From contig CAMVHR010000010.1 of the NCBI GenBank assembly GCA_947167345.1, forward strand, positions 1-64,000: 64,000 bases of DNA, in the 5' to 3' direction. The position numbers were made by a program, and so were the translations under genes. Origin of the DNA: an uncultured Treponema sp. (GTDB taxonomy: Bacteria > Spirochaetota > Spirochaetia > Treponematales > Treponemataceae). The first letter of the stretch is position 1, and each line of letters opens with the position of its first letter. This document shows, one piece after another, positions 1 through 8,301 of this stretch. The notes under the pieces were generated by a model. That model saw nothing but the letters and a program-made list of their open reading frames with translations, had not been told where the DNA came from and did not search any database.

Positions 1-1761
1 TTGCCATGAATCAAAGCCTTTGTCCTTGTCGTACTGACTTGTGAAAAGCTCTTTTGGAAACTGGGCTTTTTGTAAAAGCCAGTCTTTTTCGTTTGAATAA
101 AAATCTTGTTCACTGACTGTGTTTTGCTCGGTAAGGTAACTGTGGCAAAGTGAATAGCCTTTGAATGTTTTTTCTGCTGCAGTAAAGAAAATTCCATCTT
201 GAGCAGAAAGATTATACAGCCGAATAAAAAGTTCTGAAACATCTGTGTCTTGTGTAAAGCCTAGTTTTGCTCTTTTGTCGTCTCGCAAAAAAGAAAGCTG
301 TTTGTATAGGATTGAAAGTGATGCCTGACTTGAATCTATGATTGCCTGCACACTGAATGGAGCTGTTGCTGAAAGCCTGTATGGAAGAATCTGAACTCCT
401 GTGTTTGCATTTTGTGCCAAATACATTTTTTGAGAAAGACTGTTGGTAAAAAAGTGGAACGGTGAGTGTATCTTGCAGTCTGAAAATTCATTTTCCAAGT
501 CTATGAGTATGCCAAGTTCTGTAATGCATCGGCTTATTATGAGGTCGCTTTGCTGCGAGCAGAGGCTCATGTCAAAAAACTTTTCCCTGAAAGAAAAATA
601 TTCTTCCCTTATTTTTGAAAACGTTACGGAGTTTACAAAAGATTTAAGAGTTTTCTTTAGGCTTTCATAGTATGTGCTTAGAAGTTCTTCCTGTGGTTGC
701 GTGTTGAATGCCTGTTCCCAAACATCAATAGTTTTTCCGTTATATGTGTATGAACAAAGACAGTTGTTGTCCTGCCCGAATTTTATGAGACTTAAATTAA
801 GTTCTTCTTCTTTCCACGGAAGGTCTTTGTTTAACAAAAGTTTTTTTATGCTGTCAAAAGAAAAGTCTGTCTGCACGCATTGCTGGGCAAGAGAAAAGAA
901 ACTGCCTGCTCCAAAAGATGCTAGCGGCTGTCCGCTTTTTAGAACAAAAGGAATTTCGTATAAAGAAAGTTCCCTTTCTATGTATGGCGTGTAGGTCTGT
1001 ATGTCTGGAATGCTTAAAGCCATGCAGGACCAGCTGATGTTTTTTTCATCGTGCATTTTCCGCAGGTACTGTGCCACACTGCGGATTTCTGCACGTGAGT
1101 TTTTATAGAAGTTTACAGAAGGGTGCTCTTCTAAAGAATTTTCTATGCTGTTTGCAAGATGAATGAGCTGTATGTCTGGGCTTGATTCCAGTATTGGTTT
1201 GTATTCAAACCAGTCCATCAGAATTTCTGGGTAGAATATTATGTATGTGTTTCCGTTAGATTTAAATGGCGGCGTTTCCCATGCTGGGTCAAAGCAGTTG
1301 TGACTTTCAAGAAAATCTTTATAGCAGTTGTATATGTTAAGTAAATCTGTGTCTTCTTCATCTGGCGCAAGATTCTTTTCTTCAAAATGTTTTTTCCATT
1401 GAAACAAAGATGGAAGAAGTGAGGCTATGCTGTCTGTAAAACTTTCGGCTTCGTGTGCATATTTTTCTGGGATGATGGAATGCAGGATGGGGTTTTTAGA
1501 GTTTAGATTGATTAAGTGTGATGCAAAAATCTGCCTCATTGCAGAAGGTATGGACTGCTTTTCCTGCTGCTGGCTTCTTATTGAGGATCCTTTGAAATCG
1601 TCCCATGCAATAAAACGTTCCATTGCAACTGCTGATGTATCTGTTATTAATGTAGCCCTGTCTGCCCACATTTCTGCGGAAATCTGTGTTGGAAAAACGA
1701 AAATTACATTTTGATTTTTTATGTAGTTTTTTAATGCGTCTTCTATCTGTAAGTTTTTCAT
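1..1761 (-). CDS. AddB/RexB-like helicase-nuclease subunit (N-terminal 587 residues, runs off left edge)
   Basis: Not in the ORF track because its stop lies outside the window. The reverse strand from ATG at 1761 is open for all 587 codons to base 1, and the small plus-strand ORFs at 443-1714 are its shadows. The product starts MKNLQIEDALKNYIKNQ and has an early stretch IFVFPTQISAEMW. A central stretch reads ALSIPDIQTYTPYIEREL...YEIPFVLKSGQPLASFG, and further on VQILPYRLSATAPFS precedes SLSILYKQLSFLRDDKR. These resemble the P-loop-like start, motif IV region and motif V/VI region of AddB/RexB-type recombination subunits. By analogy it would work with a RecB/AddA helicase in double-strand-break processing. 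The PD-(D/E)XK nuclease domain expected at the C-terminus is not in the window. The family call is from motif pattern only; another UvrD-like protein is possible. Confidence 0.6.
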   Translation of the reverse strand, partial: MKNLQIEDALKNYIKNQNVIFVFPTQISAEMWADRATLITDTSAVAMERFIAWDDFKGSSIRSQQQEKQSIPSAMRQIFASHLINLNSKNPILHSIIPEKYAHEAESFTDSIASLLPSLFQWKKHFEEKNLAPDEEDTDLLNIYNCYKDFLESHNCFDPAWETPPFKSNGNTYIIFYPEILMDWFEYKPILESSPDIQLIHLANSIENSLEEHPSVNFYKNSRAEIRSVAQYLRKMHDEKNISWSCMALSIPDIQTYTPYIERELSLYEIPFVLKSGQPLASFGAGSFFSLAQQCVQTDFSFDSIKKLLLNKDLPWKEEELNLSLIKFGQDNNCLCSYTYNGKTIDVWEQAFNTQPQEELLSTYYESLKKTLKSFVNSVTFSKIREEYFSFREKFFDMSLCSQQSDLIISRCITELGILIDLENEFSDCKIHSPFHFFTNSLSQKMYLAQNANTGVQILPYRLSATAPFSVQAIIDSSQASLSILYKQLSFLRDDKRAKLGFTQDTDVSELFIRLYNLSAQDGIFFTAAEKTFKGYSLCHSYLTEQNTVSEQDFYSNEKDWLLQKAQFPKELFTSQYDKDKGFDSWQ

Positions 1762-1900
1762 GTTCAACTCTGTTTAATAGTACCAGTTCCAGACATATTC
1801 TTCAAGGCTGAAAAAATGGCTTTACTATATGTGATATTTGTTGACGACAAAGGAATTTTTGTATATATTCTACAGTCTTGACGGAATGATGGCAGAAGAA

Positions 1901-2771
1901 TTAATACATATCCTTCAGAGTGACCAGCGTATAGCCTCTGGTATTTTCAATGACATAATCTGTAAAGCCTGAAAGAGAAAACAACATGACTTCTAAATTT
2001 GAAGCGGAAAAATAATTAAGTTTTTCCTGAAAAATCTCAAGATCTTCTTTGCCGAAATTTTCTGATTTAAATTTACATTCGCCTGCCAGAACGTATTTTT
2101 TCCCATCTATTCCTAGCAAATCTATTTCAATAGACTTAATTTCTTTTCCAATTTTTACAGAGCTCTGGTATTCAATAATATCCGTCAAGAAACAGGGTAT
2201 CTTTTTAGTTCCTACATTATTCAGAATATAATCTTTTGCCATCTTTTCAAAAACGCTGCCCATAAATTGGTGCAGGTTGTGCTTTACTTTTTGCTCATAA
2301 TAGATTTTTCCTTTACCACTGTTTATAAGGCTTGCACCTGGAGCGACATAGCGAAAATAAAAATTAATCATGGAATCTGTAATTAGATAATACGGTTTGG
2401 GAATTTCACGACGTTCAACGACTTCTGCAGAAATAAGATTCTTAAATTACAAAAATAATCCTTTCTTTAACAGACTCTTCTGCCAGATAATCAAATATTG
2501 AATCGAATGAATCAAATTTCAATTTTCCACTGAGGTTTGGAGCAAGACTTTCAAGGACATCATTTCCCATTCTTAACAGAAGTTCGGATTCTGTCATTTC
2601 AGTGCTTACGAAAGAGACTGATTTACATTTATTAATTTCAATGAATTTATTTACAAGCGTTGTTTTTCCAACTCGCCTGCGGCCAAAAAGGACGGCCATA
2701 TTAAATCCTTTCTTATCATAAAGTTCCTGAAGTGCAGAGAGTTCCTCTTTTCTTCCTATGAATTTACTCAT
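1901..2771 (-). pseudogene. Broken archaeal-type ATPase with DUF234 C-terminal domain
   Basis: Two ORFs on the same strand are the two ends of one gene. The 5' part (2442-2771, 109 aa) begins MSKFIGRKEELSALQELY and has a P-loop GRRRVGKTT. It stops right after RIIFVI, where intact homologues continue into the Walker B segment (DEYPYLA-like). Just after that stop, in another frame, the sequence reads LISAEVVERREIPKPYYLITD and runs into the 156-aa ORF (1901-2371), a DUF234-like nuclease-fold tail with EIDLLGIDG and GECKFK. About 290 residues remain of a family usually near 450-480, so an internal deletion of several hundred bases with a frameshift is inferred. Intact relatives are ATPases of unknown role, common in treponemes and archaea. 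Palindromic repeats lie upstream of the start. Confidence 0.8.
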
Positions 2772-2821
2772 AACCGCGATCCTTTCTTTACAGCTGTGAT
2801 TTAATATTACTGAAATGAATT

Positions 2822-2857
2822 CTACTAGAGTTAATTCTAGTAGAGTTCACTCTAGTA
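2822..2857. repeat. Overlapping palindromes upstream of the broken ATPase gene
   Basis: CTACTAGAGTTAATTCTAGTAG (2822-2843) is a 22-bp palindrome with one mismatched pair. It runs into TAGAGTTCACTCTA (2841-2854), whose 6-bp arms are perfect. The block lies 51-86 bp upstream of the ATPase start at 2771. The position suggests an operator or autoregulatory site, and the second ATPase in this window also has a repeat array upstream of its start. The remaining bases between 2772 and 3048 hold no convincing gene; the 69-aa ORF at 2869-3078 shows no family features. Confidence 0.6.
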
Positions 2858-3048
2858 ATGTTAAGTGAATGGAAATTATTTGTCAACAAGAAAAATCCTT
2901 ATTCAAACTTCGCATCCTAATATTGTCTGCAAATTTTTATAGGATTTATCAGAAGGTTTTCTTTGGTATAAATTTTCGCAAAATTAATGTGAAAATAGAA
3001 AATTCTTGTTGTGTTTTAGTAAAGCCTGAAAAACTGCTTTACTATTGC

Positions 3049-3452
3049 AAACGGTGCAGAAATAATAGGAAATGCTGATAATAATACGGTTTCAAGTCCA
3101 GAAATAGCAGCTGCTTTACCATTAGCCACTATGGAAAATGTACCAGAAGAAATAAGTTCTGCAATTACGGAGTCCATTACAGAACAAACTTCATCTCAGA
3201 ATCTGTATAAAGAAATACCTGCTAATTCAGCAACGGCATGGGGACTTTCTAAAAGACGAAGGATATGACAGCAATAAAGATGCATGTTATCCGAATGTCC
3301 GAAAATATGAAGCCCCTGATGTTGAGGGCGGAATTACTGGAATAAGGCTATGCCGTTCATTAAACAGAACTCCTAAAAAGAAAAGTTTGATTGAGAGCAT
3401 AACAGGCTTTTTTATAGGATTGTTCAAGTGATTGTTGATACTTGTATGATAT
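3049..3452 (+). pseudogene. Scar of a deleted duplicate of the Ser-rich/SUMF cluster
   Basis: Bases 3049-3251 match 6170-6372 (inside the Ser-rich C39 gene) with five mismatches in 203. Bases 3247-3452 match 11983-12188 (the 3' end of the tandem-SUMF gene plus downstream DNA) with seven mismatches in 206. The two parts join at a shared TTCTA. This is what remains of a second copy of a roughly 6-kb segment from which about 5.6 kb was removed between 5-bp microhomologies. Reading the first half through the join hits a stop within a few codons (GLSKRRRI then TGA). The SUMF half is still open and ends in the same ITGFFIGLFK tail. No start codon or leader remains, so it is not expected to be expressed. 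Confidence 0.9.
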
Positions 3453-3505
3453 AAACAAAAAGTGTTGTCTCCTTCTTTCAGGAAATGCCTCTGTTTTATA
3501 GAAAA

Positions 3506-3934
3506 TTAAATACTATCATTAAACGGTGTCTCTTGATATTTTAATGTACCGTTTCGTTTCCTGAAAGCCTTTTCTGCCTTCTTAAATTGAGTTCCATGTA
3601 AATCTTTTTGGACTCTGGAAAGTGAAATTCTTCCATGGTAAGAATCTAAATTAGTACATTTGCAAAAGTAATCGAGAGAAGTTTCTAGCTGTCTACTTGC
3701 CCATTCCCTGTCTTTTCCTTTTAATTCAATAAGATATGCAGCATTTTCTTGTACAATAAGAGCATAATCGCATTTATTGCCATTTTTTATTAAAACACCA
3801 TCAACACGAAGTGCTAGAACTTTTTTTTCATTTTTATTTTCAGCATGATAAATGCTTTTACTTCTTGCATCTTTCAAGGATATGTTTTTTCGAGTGTCCT
3901 CAAACAGCTTTGCTTCATTTGGAAAATCATTCAT
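3506..3934 (-). CDS. Small PD-(D/E)XK nuclease-like partner of the adjacent ATPase
   Basis: 142 aa from ATG at 3934. This start is preferred over the track start because the ATG overlaps the ATPase stop by 8 nt (CATGAATGA), typical of translational coupling. The core shows RVDG, then KCDYALIVQENAAYLIELKGKD. Asp56 followed 14 residues later by Glu70-Leu-Lys72 fits the D...ExK signature of PD-(D/E)XK nucleases, with a following helix (REWASRQLETSLDYF) as in that fold. No signal peptide or membrane segment is seen, so it is probably cytoplasmic. With the ATPase it forms a two-gene unit resembling ATPase-effector defence modules (Septu, PARIS and similar), but I cannot assign it to a named system. 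The nuclease assignment rests on the motif alone. Confidence 0.65.
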   Translation of the reverse strand: MNDFPNEAKLFEDTRKNISLKDARSKSIYHAENKNEKKVLALRVDGVLIKNGNKCDYALIVQENAAYLIELKGKDREWASRQLETSLDYFCKCTNLDSYHGRISLSRVQKDLHGTQFKKAEKAFRKRNGTLKYQETPFNDSI

Positions 3935-5171
3935 GATCTGAAAACTCCAAATCTTCCAAACGGGAATACTCTTCATTTATTGTTTTAGAACAAGTATCTA
4001 TTTCAGCAGGATTTATCTGTTCAATTTCAGAATCTTTTATGTCATAAATGCTGCCTTCTTTTATGACATACGCAGAAACATCACAATAATCTATGTGATA
4101 CTTTTGTTGCTTTATCATCTCTGAGTGAAAACCTTGGCGTCTAAGGGTTCCTGCATAAATGCAGTTATTCAAAGTTTCCAATACATAAGGACTGTGTGTT
4201 GTAATGAGCAGTGAATTGTTTTTCCTCTTGTTTGCATGAATGACAAGGGAATCTACAAGCCATTTTTGAGATTCTGGAAACAGATTTTGCTCTGGTTCTT
4301 CTACAATATTTATAAGATATTCGTTTATGTATTTTGAATATGAATCTGAATAATCCAGAATATCATTATCTGTAAAATTTTTATTTACACCTGAAACAAA
4401 TAGCAGATTCAGATTTTTCACGACATTTTCATTCTTAATGCCAGATAATATTTCTGACTGTTCATCAGAACTTAAAGAACAGAGCTTTTTCAAAATTGAT
4501 TGTGCGACATCTTGTGAAAGATATTCAGTTACAAGCATGAGTGGAATCATGGACTGTAAGCCACTGGAAGCAAAAGCTACTGGTAGTGCGACATTTGAAT
4601 TTGGTTCAGATACAATAAGAGAGTCGGTAGGCTCATCATATTTTAAACTGTATTTTCCAAGTGGAACTATATCATTATTAGTAAAATACTCATTTTTAGA
4701 TTTTTTTATTTCCTGCTGCAACCATTTGATTGTCTGTGGTAGATTTTTTATTTTATCTGCACCTGCCAGGACTGAAATTACATTGCGTTCGGAAGCAATG
4801 TACATGATTTTTGGACGCTTGTAATTTGCTTTTTGCTGTAGCGTAATTGTAAAATGATTTTTTATATATGTAAAATTTACAAAATCTCCATAGTATGCAA
4901 GTTCTGAGTCTTGCGTAAAATAGGAAGCTGGAAGTTGCTGATTTTTGCATAGGTCTATAAAGTCTTTTTCTGAAAAATCATCTTTTCCATAATCGCCACG
5001 AAAAAGTGCTTTTTCAAGCCAAGAGAAAGATGAATATAATTTTGCAACAGTACTTTTTCCTGCTCCCTGTTCCCCAATGAAAACTGAAAACTTACAGATA
5101 TTCATAAAACCGTCATTGTCTGTGAAACCATTTTTTATTGGACCGAAATTTTTTATTTTCAAGGTAACCAT
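3927..5171 (-). CDS. ABC-type/AAA_21-like ATPase of an ATPase-nuclease pair
   Basis: 414 aa from ATG at 5171 (MVTLKIKNFGPIKNG, the usual N-terminus of this family); the track start adds 18 unlikely residues. Walker A is GEQGAGKST (33-41). A signature-like FASSGLQSMIPL, Walker B IVEEPEQNLFP and H-loop TTHSPYVLETL follow, so all parts of an ABC/SMC-type head are present. It lacks a long coiled coil, so it is a compact RecF/OLD-like ATPase without a TOPRIM domain. It overlaps the downstream nuclease-like gene by 8 nt. The pair sits between the duplication scar and the Ser-rich gene, in accessory DNA. The likely role is sensing or gating the nuclease in defence; this is inference from architecture. 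Confidence 0.8.
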   Translation of the reverse strand: MVTLKIKNFGPIKNGFTDNDGFMNICKFSVFIGEQGAGKSTVAKLYSSFSWLEKALFRGDYGKDDFSEKDFIDLCKNQQLPASYFTQDSELAYYGDFVNFTYIKNHFTITLQQKANYKRPKIMYIASERNVISVLAGADKIKNLPQTIKWLQQEIKKSKNEYFTNNDIVPLGKYSLKYDEPTDSLIVSEPNSNVALPVAFASSGLQSMIPLMLVTEYLSQDVAQSILKKLCSLSSDEQSEILSGIKNENVVKNLNLLFVSGVNKNFTDNDILDYSDSYSKYINEYLINIVEEPEQNLFPESQKWLVDSLVIHANKRKNNSLLITTHSPYVLETLNNCIYAGTLRRQGFHSEMIKQQKYHIDYCDVSAYVIKEGSIYDIKDSEIEQINPAEIDTCSKTINEEYSRLEDLEFSDHE

Positions 5172-5176
5172 AACAT

Positions 5177-5182
5177 TATTAT
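5177..5182 (-). promoter_or_regulatory. -10 box very close to the ATPase start
   Basis: On the minus strand TATAAT (5182-5177) ends five bases before the chosen ATG, with no Shine-Dalgarno between them. If used, the transcript would begin at or near the start codon and be leaderless. No clear -35 was found. Alternatively the upstream ATG at 5225 is the real start and this box is chance. Confidence 0.35.
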
Positions 5183-5262
5183 ACCAATTTAATGTAAAAA
5201 TAGAAGTATATTTTGTAGATTTCATAATGGAGCCTTGTCGTGAACCAAAACAGCTTTACAGT

Positions 5263-5302
5263 CTGTATTAACAGTGATAGTATAAAGACAGTTTTAATAC
5301 AG
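5263..5302. promoter_or_regulatory. Inverted repeat spanning the Ser-rich gene promoter
   Basis: CTGTATTAA (5263-5271) and TTAATACAG (5294-5302) are perfect 9-bp arms separated by 22 bp. They enclose TATAAA (5281-5286), a plausible -10 box, and the right arm ends 10 bp before the ATG at 5313. The geometry fits a repressor or activator operator over the promoter of the downstream cluster. Confidence 0.45.
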
Positions 5303-5312
5303 AGACAATAAA

Positions 5313-6932
5313 ATGAATGGAGATGAAAAAGTCTTAAAATTTGCAACAGAATTGACGGATGAACAGCTTTTTGCTGTAAATGGAGGAGGCTGGCGTTCTA
5401 GTAGCAGCTCCAGTTCATCAAGTAGCAGTTCTCGTTCTTCTGGTAGGAGTTCCAGCTATTCGAGCGGTTCGCACGGAGGCTCTGGAAGCAGCCGTTCGTC
5501 AGGAAGCAGCTCAAAATCTTCTGGTAGCAGCTCAAAATCAAGTGGAAGCTCAAAAAGTAGTGGTAGCAGCCTGGGAAGTAAAATCAGTAGTGCAGCATCA
5601 AGCATAGGAAGCAAGATTAGCAGTGCGGCATCGAGCGTAGCATCAAAAGTCAGCAGTGCTGTAAGCGGAAACAAACAGAATTCCAGCCAGCAGAAGTCTG
5701 GTGCCCAGAAAGCGGCAGCAGTGGCTAAAGGACATATAAATTCTAGTCCAGCAAGCGTTGTTGCCGGTACTGCGGGAACCGGTGCAAAGACATCAAAGCC
5801 GTCAGGAACGGCAGCAACTTCTACTACTGCTACACAAAAGCCTCAGGCAACAGCCAGTGCACCGCAAAATACAGTTACCGTGACAAGAACAACAAACAGT
5901 AGTGCTGATAATGCACCTACGGGAATGACGGGAAGTTCGTCAACTTACCTGTCAGGAAACTTTTCATCATGGAATAATACATCTTCTAGTACAAGTACAG
6001 GACAGAAGCCTAAAACTAATTCATGGAATAGTAGCAGTTCAAGTTCTTCCAGCAGCAGTTCGAATTATTCAAGTGGAGGAAGCAGTTACAGTAATAATAC
6101 GGATTATAGAGGTTATCCTCATACTACGCAGTATATTTCAGCTCCTCAGACAGAAGCCGTTTCTTCTGTAAACGGTGCAGAAATAGTAGGAAATGCTGAT
6201 AATAATACGGTTTCAAGTCCAGAAACAGCATCTGCTTTACCATTATCCACTATGGAAAATGTACCTGAAGAAATAAGTTCTGCAATTACGGAGTCCATTA
6301 CAGAACAAACTTCATCTCAGAATCTGTATAAAGAAATACCTGCTAATTCAGCAACGGCATGGGGACTTTCTACGGAACTTGCAGACAAAAAGAATATGCA
6401 AGAGTATGAAGGTACAGATGATGATGACAAAATGAATGGCGAGGGAAATAAATTCAGCAAAAAAGGCTGTAAGATGGCTTCTACGGCAAAAATGATAAGT
6501 GATGCATTAGGAATAGATGTAAGTCTTATTGATATAAATAGTTATGATTCAAATAATGATGGATGCATGTCCGAAGAGGAGATAGCTTCTGCATTTAGGT
6601 CTTACCTTTCAGCAAATGATTCTGATGCAGAGTTAAAAACCGACTATTGGAAAGATAAGCTTTCAAAAGAAAAGCTAAATGAAATAGTAGCAAAAGAAGA
6701 AGGTACTACGTATGTACTTGGACAAGCAAAAGATGTTTTTGGCGGTGATCATTGGGTTGTACTTACAGGCTACAGACTTAATGATAATGGACAGATACAG
6801 TTTAATTATTCTGGTTCTAGTGTAAATGATGCTAAGCAGCATAGAAATTATATTTTAGGTGAAGCTCTTAGTACACAAAGTGATACATATACTATAACTA
6901 AAATAGAAACATATACATTAGTAAAACATTGA
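5313..6932 (+). CDS. Ser-rich secreted protein with double-glycine leader, EF-hand loop and C39-like peptidase domain
   Basis: 539 aa. The N-terminus ELTDEQLFAVNGGGW is a classic bacteriocin-type double-glycine leader, so export and cleavage by a C39-containing ABC transporter is expected. Residues 28-110 are a low-complexity Ser/Gly tract, then three LGSKISSAASS-like units near 85-117 and a long Ser/Thr/Asn-rich region with few charges to about 380. The C-terminal part has KKGCKMASTAKMISD with candidate nucleophile Cys386. DSNNDGCMSEEE (412-423) fits all ligand positions of an EF-hand loop, and GGDHWVVLTGY carries His480, as in peptidase C39-like enzymes. It may be a calcium-dependent secreted protease or peptidoglycan/peptide-acting enzyme on a flexible stalk. 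No transporter for it is in the window. It heads a same-strand run with the SUMF lipoproteins, and a piece of it is duplicated at 3049-3251. Confidence 0.75.
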   Translation: MNGDEKVLKFATELTDEQLFAVNGGGWRSSSSSSSSSSSSRSSGRSSSYSSGSHGGSGSSRSSGSSSKSSGSSSKSSGSSKSSGSSLGSKISSAASSIGSKISSAASSVASKVSSAVSGNKQNSSQQKSGAQKAAAVAKGHINSSPASVVAGTAGTGAKTSKPSGTAATSTTATQKPQATASAPQNTVTVTRTTNSSADNAPTGMTGSSSTYLSGNFSSWNNTSSSTSTGQKPKTNSWNSSSSSSSSSSSNYSSGGSSYSNNTDYRGYPHTTQYISAPQTEAVSSVNGAEIVGNADNNTVSSPETASALPLSTMENVPEEISSAITESITEQTSSQNLYKEIPANSATAWGLSTELADKKNMQEYEGTDDDDKMNGEGNKFSKKGCKMASTAKMISDALGIDVSLIDINSYDSNNDGCMSEEEIASAFRSYLSANDSDAELKTDYWKDKLSKEKLNEIVAKEEGTTYVLGQAKDVFGGDHWVVLTGYRLNDNGQIQFNYSGSSVNDAKQHRNYILGEALSTQSDTYTITKIETYTLVKH

Positions 6933-6946
6933 GTTTGGAGAAATAT

Positions 6947-8299
6947 ATGAAGAATCTTGTTTTAGAAAAATCATTATTAATATTATTATGTGTGAGTTTA
7001 TTCATTTCTTGTTCTAAAATTAAATCTGAGACTTTTACAGCTGAAGGTTCTGAAACAGTTACAGAAATGGCTTCTGTAGAAAATTCTGAAGATGGTTTTG
7101 AACAGCAAAATGAAAATTCAGAAAAAGAAGAAAGTTCAGAATTTGAGTCTGCCAGCCCAAGAATGATTCTTGTTGAAGGGGGAACATTTAAATTAGGAAC
7201 TGAAATAGAAGGTTTTCATGATGTTACAGTAAGTAGTTTTGAGATTGGAGAAACAGAGGTTACTATAGGACAGTATCAGTCTGTTACAGACGAAAAAGAA
7301 ATAGATGAAAGTTTGAGAAATTATCCTGTAACTGATGTAAACTGGTTTGAAGCTATCATATACTGCAATAAATTAAGCATGAAGTGCGGCTATGAACCTT
7401 GTTACAGCATAAATGGAGAAACAAATCCTTTTATGTGGAGTTCTGACATACCTTCTCTCACAGAAGATAAAGGTCAAGTAGGAGATATGACCGTATGGAA
7501 TACAGTGCAGTGTAATTTTAATGCAAATGGTTATAGGCTTCCGACACTTGCGGAATGGACATTTGCTGCTCAAGGCGGAAATGAAAGCAATCATACAAAA
7601 TACAGCGGAAGCAATATAATAAACGAAGTTGGTTGGACAGAAGAAAATTCAAAAGAAAGACATCAAGTTGCAACAAAAAAAGCAAATGAACTTGGCATTT
7701 ACGACATGAGTGGAAATGTCTGGGAATGGTGCTGGAATCGAATAAGTGCTTATGCGAGTGAACCTGAAATAAATCCTACAGGACCTAATGATGGAAATTA
7801 TTATAGAATGCGCTGTGGTGGAGGTTGGGGAACACCTGCATCATGCGGTGATATAACTAAGCATTCAAATGAAAGTCCTGATGTTCAGTCTCCATACATA
7901 GGGTTCCGTTTATGCCGTTCCATTGGGGATCGTACAGAAGTCCAAGCCGAAAAGTCTTCAGAAAATCCTTTCACTCATTGCTATTTTAACAGCGATAAAG
8001 ACCAGATTGTTCTAAGTAATGAAACCGGTAATTACAAACTTAGTGTCTGGCTGTACGGAACTCCAATTGAAGAAGGTGAATATCAAGTTTTCGGAAGCGA
8101 CAAGGAGACTCTGCTTGAAGGAGTTTTAGAGGAAGACAGTGACAGCAGGGACGTAAAGACAACGCTCTTTATCAGTTATTCGGAAGGTGTAATAAAAGTG
8201 TCTGGTTCTGCACAGCTGTATAAACCTCATAGTGCTACAAAGAGCGGTGAAATCTTAGATTTCAACTATGAAGGAAGCCTTGTAAAATTAATGGAATAA
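6947..8299 (+). CDS. SUMF1/FGE-fold lipoprotein with extra C-terminal domain
   Basis: The start is placed at ATG 6947, with GGAG 8 nt upstream, not at the TTG that overlaps the previous stop. The resulting 450-aa product starts MKNLVLEKSLLILLCVSLFISCSK, a signal peptide with lipobox LFISC. A Glu/Ser-rich linker is followed by the SUMF domain: MILVEGGTFKLG, SSFEIGETEVT, VNWFEAIIYCNKLS, NGYRLPTLAEW, GIYDMSGNVWEWCW and GFRLCRS. A further 120 residues form a beta-rich domain of unknown type. True formylglycine-generating enzymes carry a paired Cys in a YCxxYRCAAR-like segment. Here only one Cys (PASCGDITKH) is in that place, so catalysis is doubtful and a lectin-like binding role on the cell surface is more likely. 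Confidence 0.85.
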   Translation: MKNLVLEKSLLILLCVSLFISCSKIKSETFTAEGSETVTEMASVENSEDGFEQQNENSEKEESSEFESASPRMILVEGGTFKLGTEIEGFHDVTVSSFEIGETEVTIGQYQSVTDEKEIDESLRNYPVTDVNWFEAIIYCNKLSMKCGYEPCYSINGETNPFMWSSDIPSLTEDKGQVGDMTVWNTVQCNFNANGYRLPTLAEWTFAAQGGNESNHTKYSGSNIINEVGWTEENSKERHQVATKKANELGIYDMSGNVWEWCWNRISAYASEPEINPTGPNDGNYYRMRCGGGWGTPASCGDITKHSNESPDVQSPYIGFRLCRSIGDRTEVQAEKSSENPFTHCYFNSDKDQIVLSNETGNYKLSVWLYGTPIEEGEYQVFGSDKETLLEGVLEEDSDSRDVKTTLFISYSEGVIKVSGSAQLYKPHSATKSGEILDFNYEGSLVKLME

Positions 8300-8301
8300 A
8301 A

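Noticed and set aside
443-1714. Plus-strand ORFs of 75, 106 and 95 aa at the left end
   Set aside because: They are shadows of the continuous minus-strand AddB/RexB-like frame; none has a ribosome-binding site or family features.
2869-3078. 69-aa plus-strand ORF
   Set aside because: No promoter, ribosome-binding site or recognisable motif, and its end runs into the duplicated scar sequence.
3247-3452. Template repeat of a diversity-generating retroelement (SUMF/C-type-lectin folds are known DGR targets in treponemes)
   Set aside because: Mismatches to the SUMF gene are of several base types (A/G, C/A, G/A, C/T, T/A, G/C), not adenine-specific, and no reverse transcriptase is in the window. 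The segment is better explained as a deletion scar.
5380-5674. ORFs of 75 and 72 aa inside the Ser-rich gene
   Set aside because: Out-of-frame products of the repetitive Ser codons.
6412-6426. DDDDK motif in the Ser-rich protein, like an enteropeptidase site
   Set aside because: A short acidic run in a low-complexity region; probably chance without further context.
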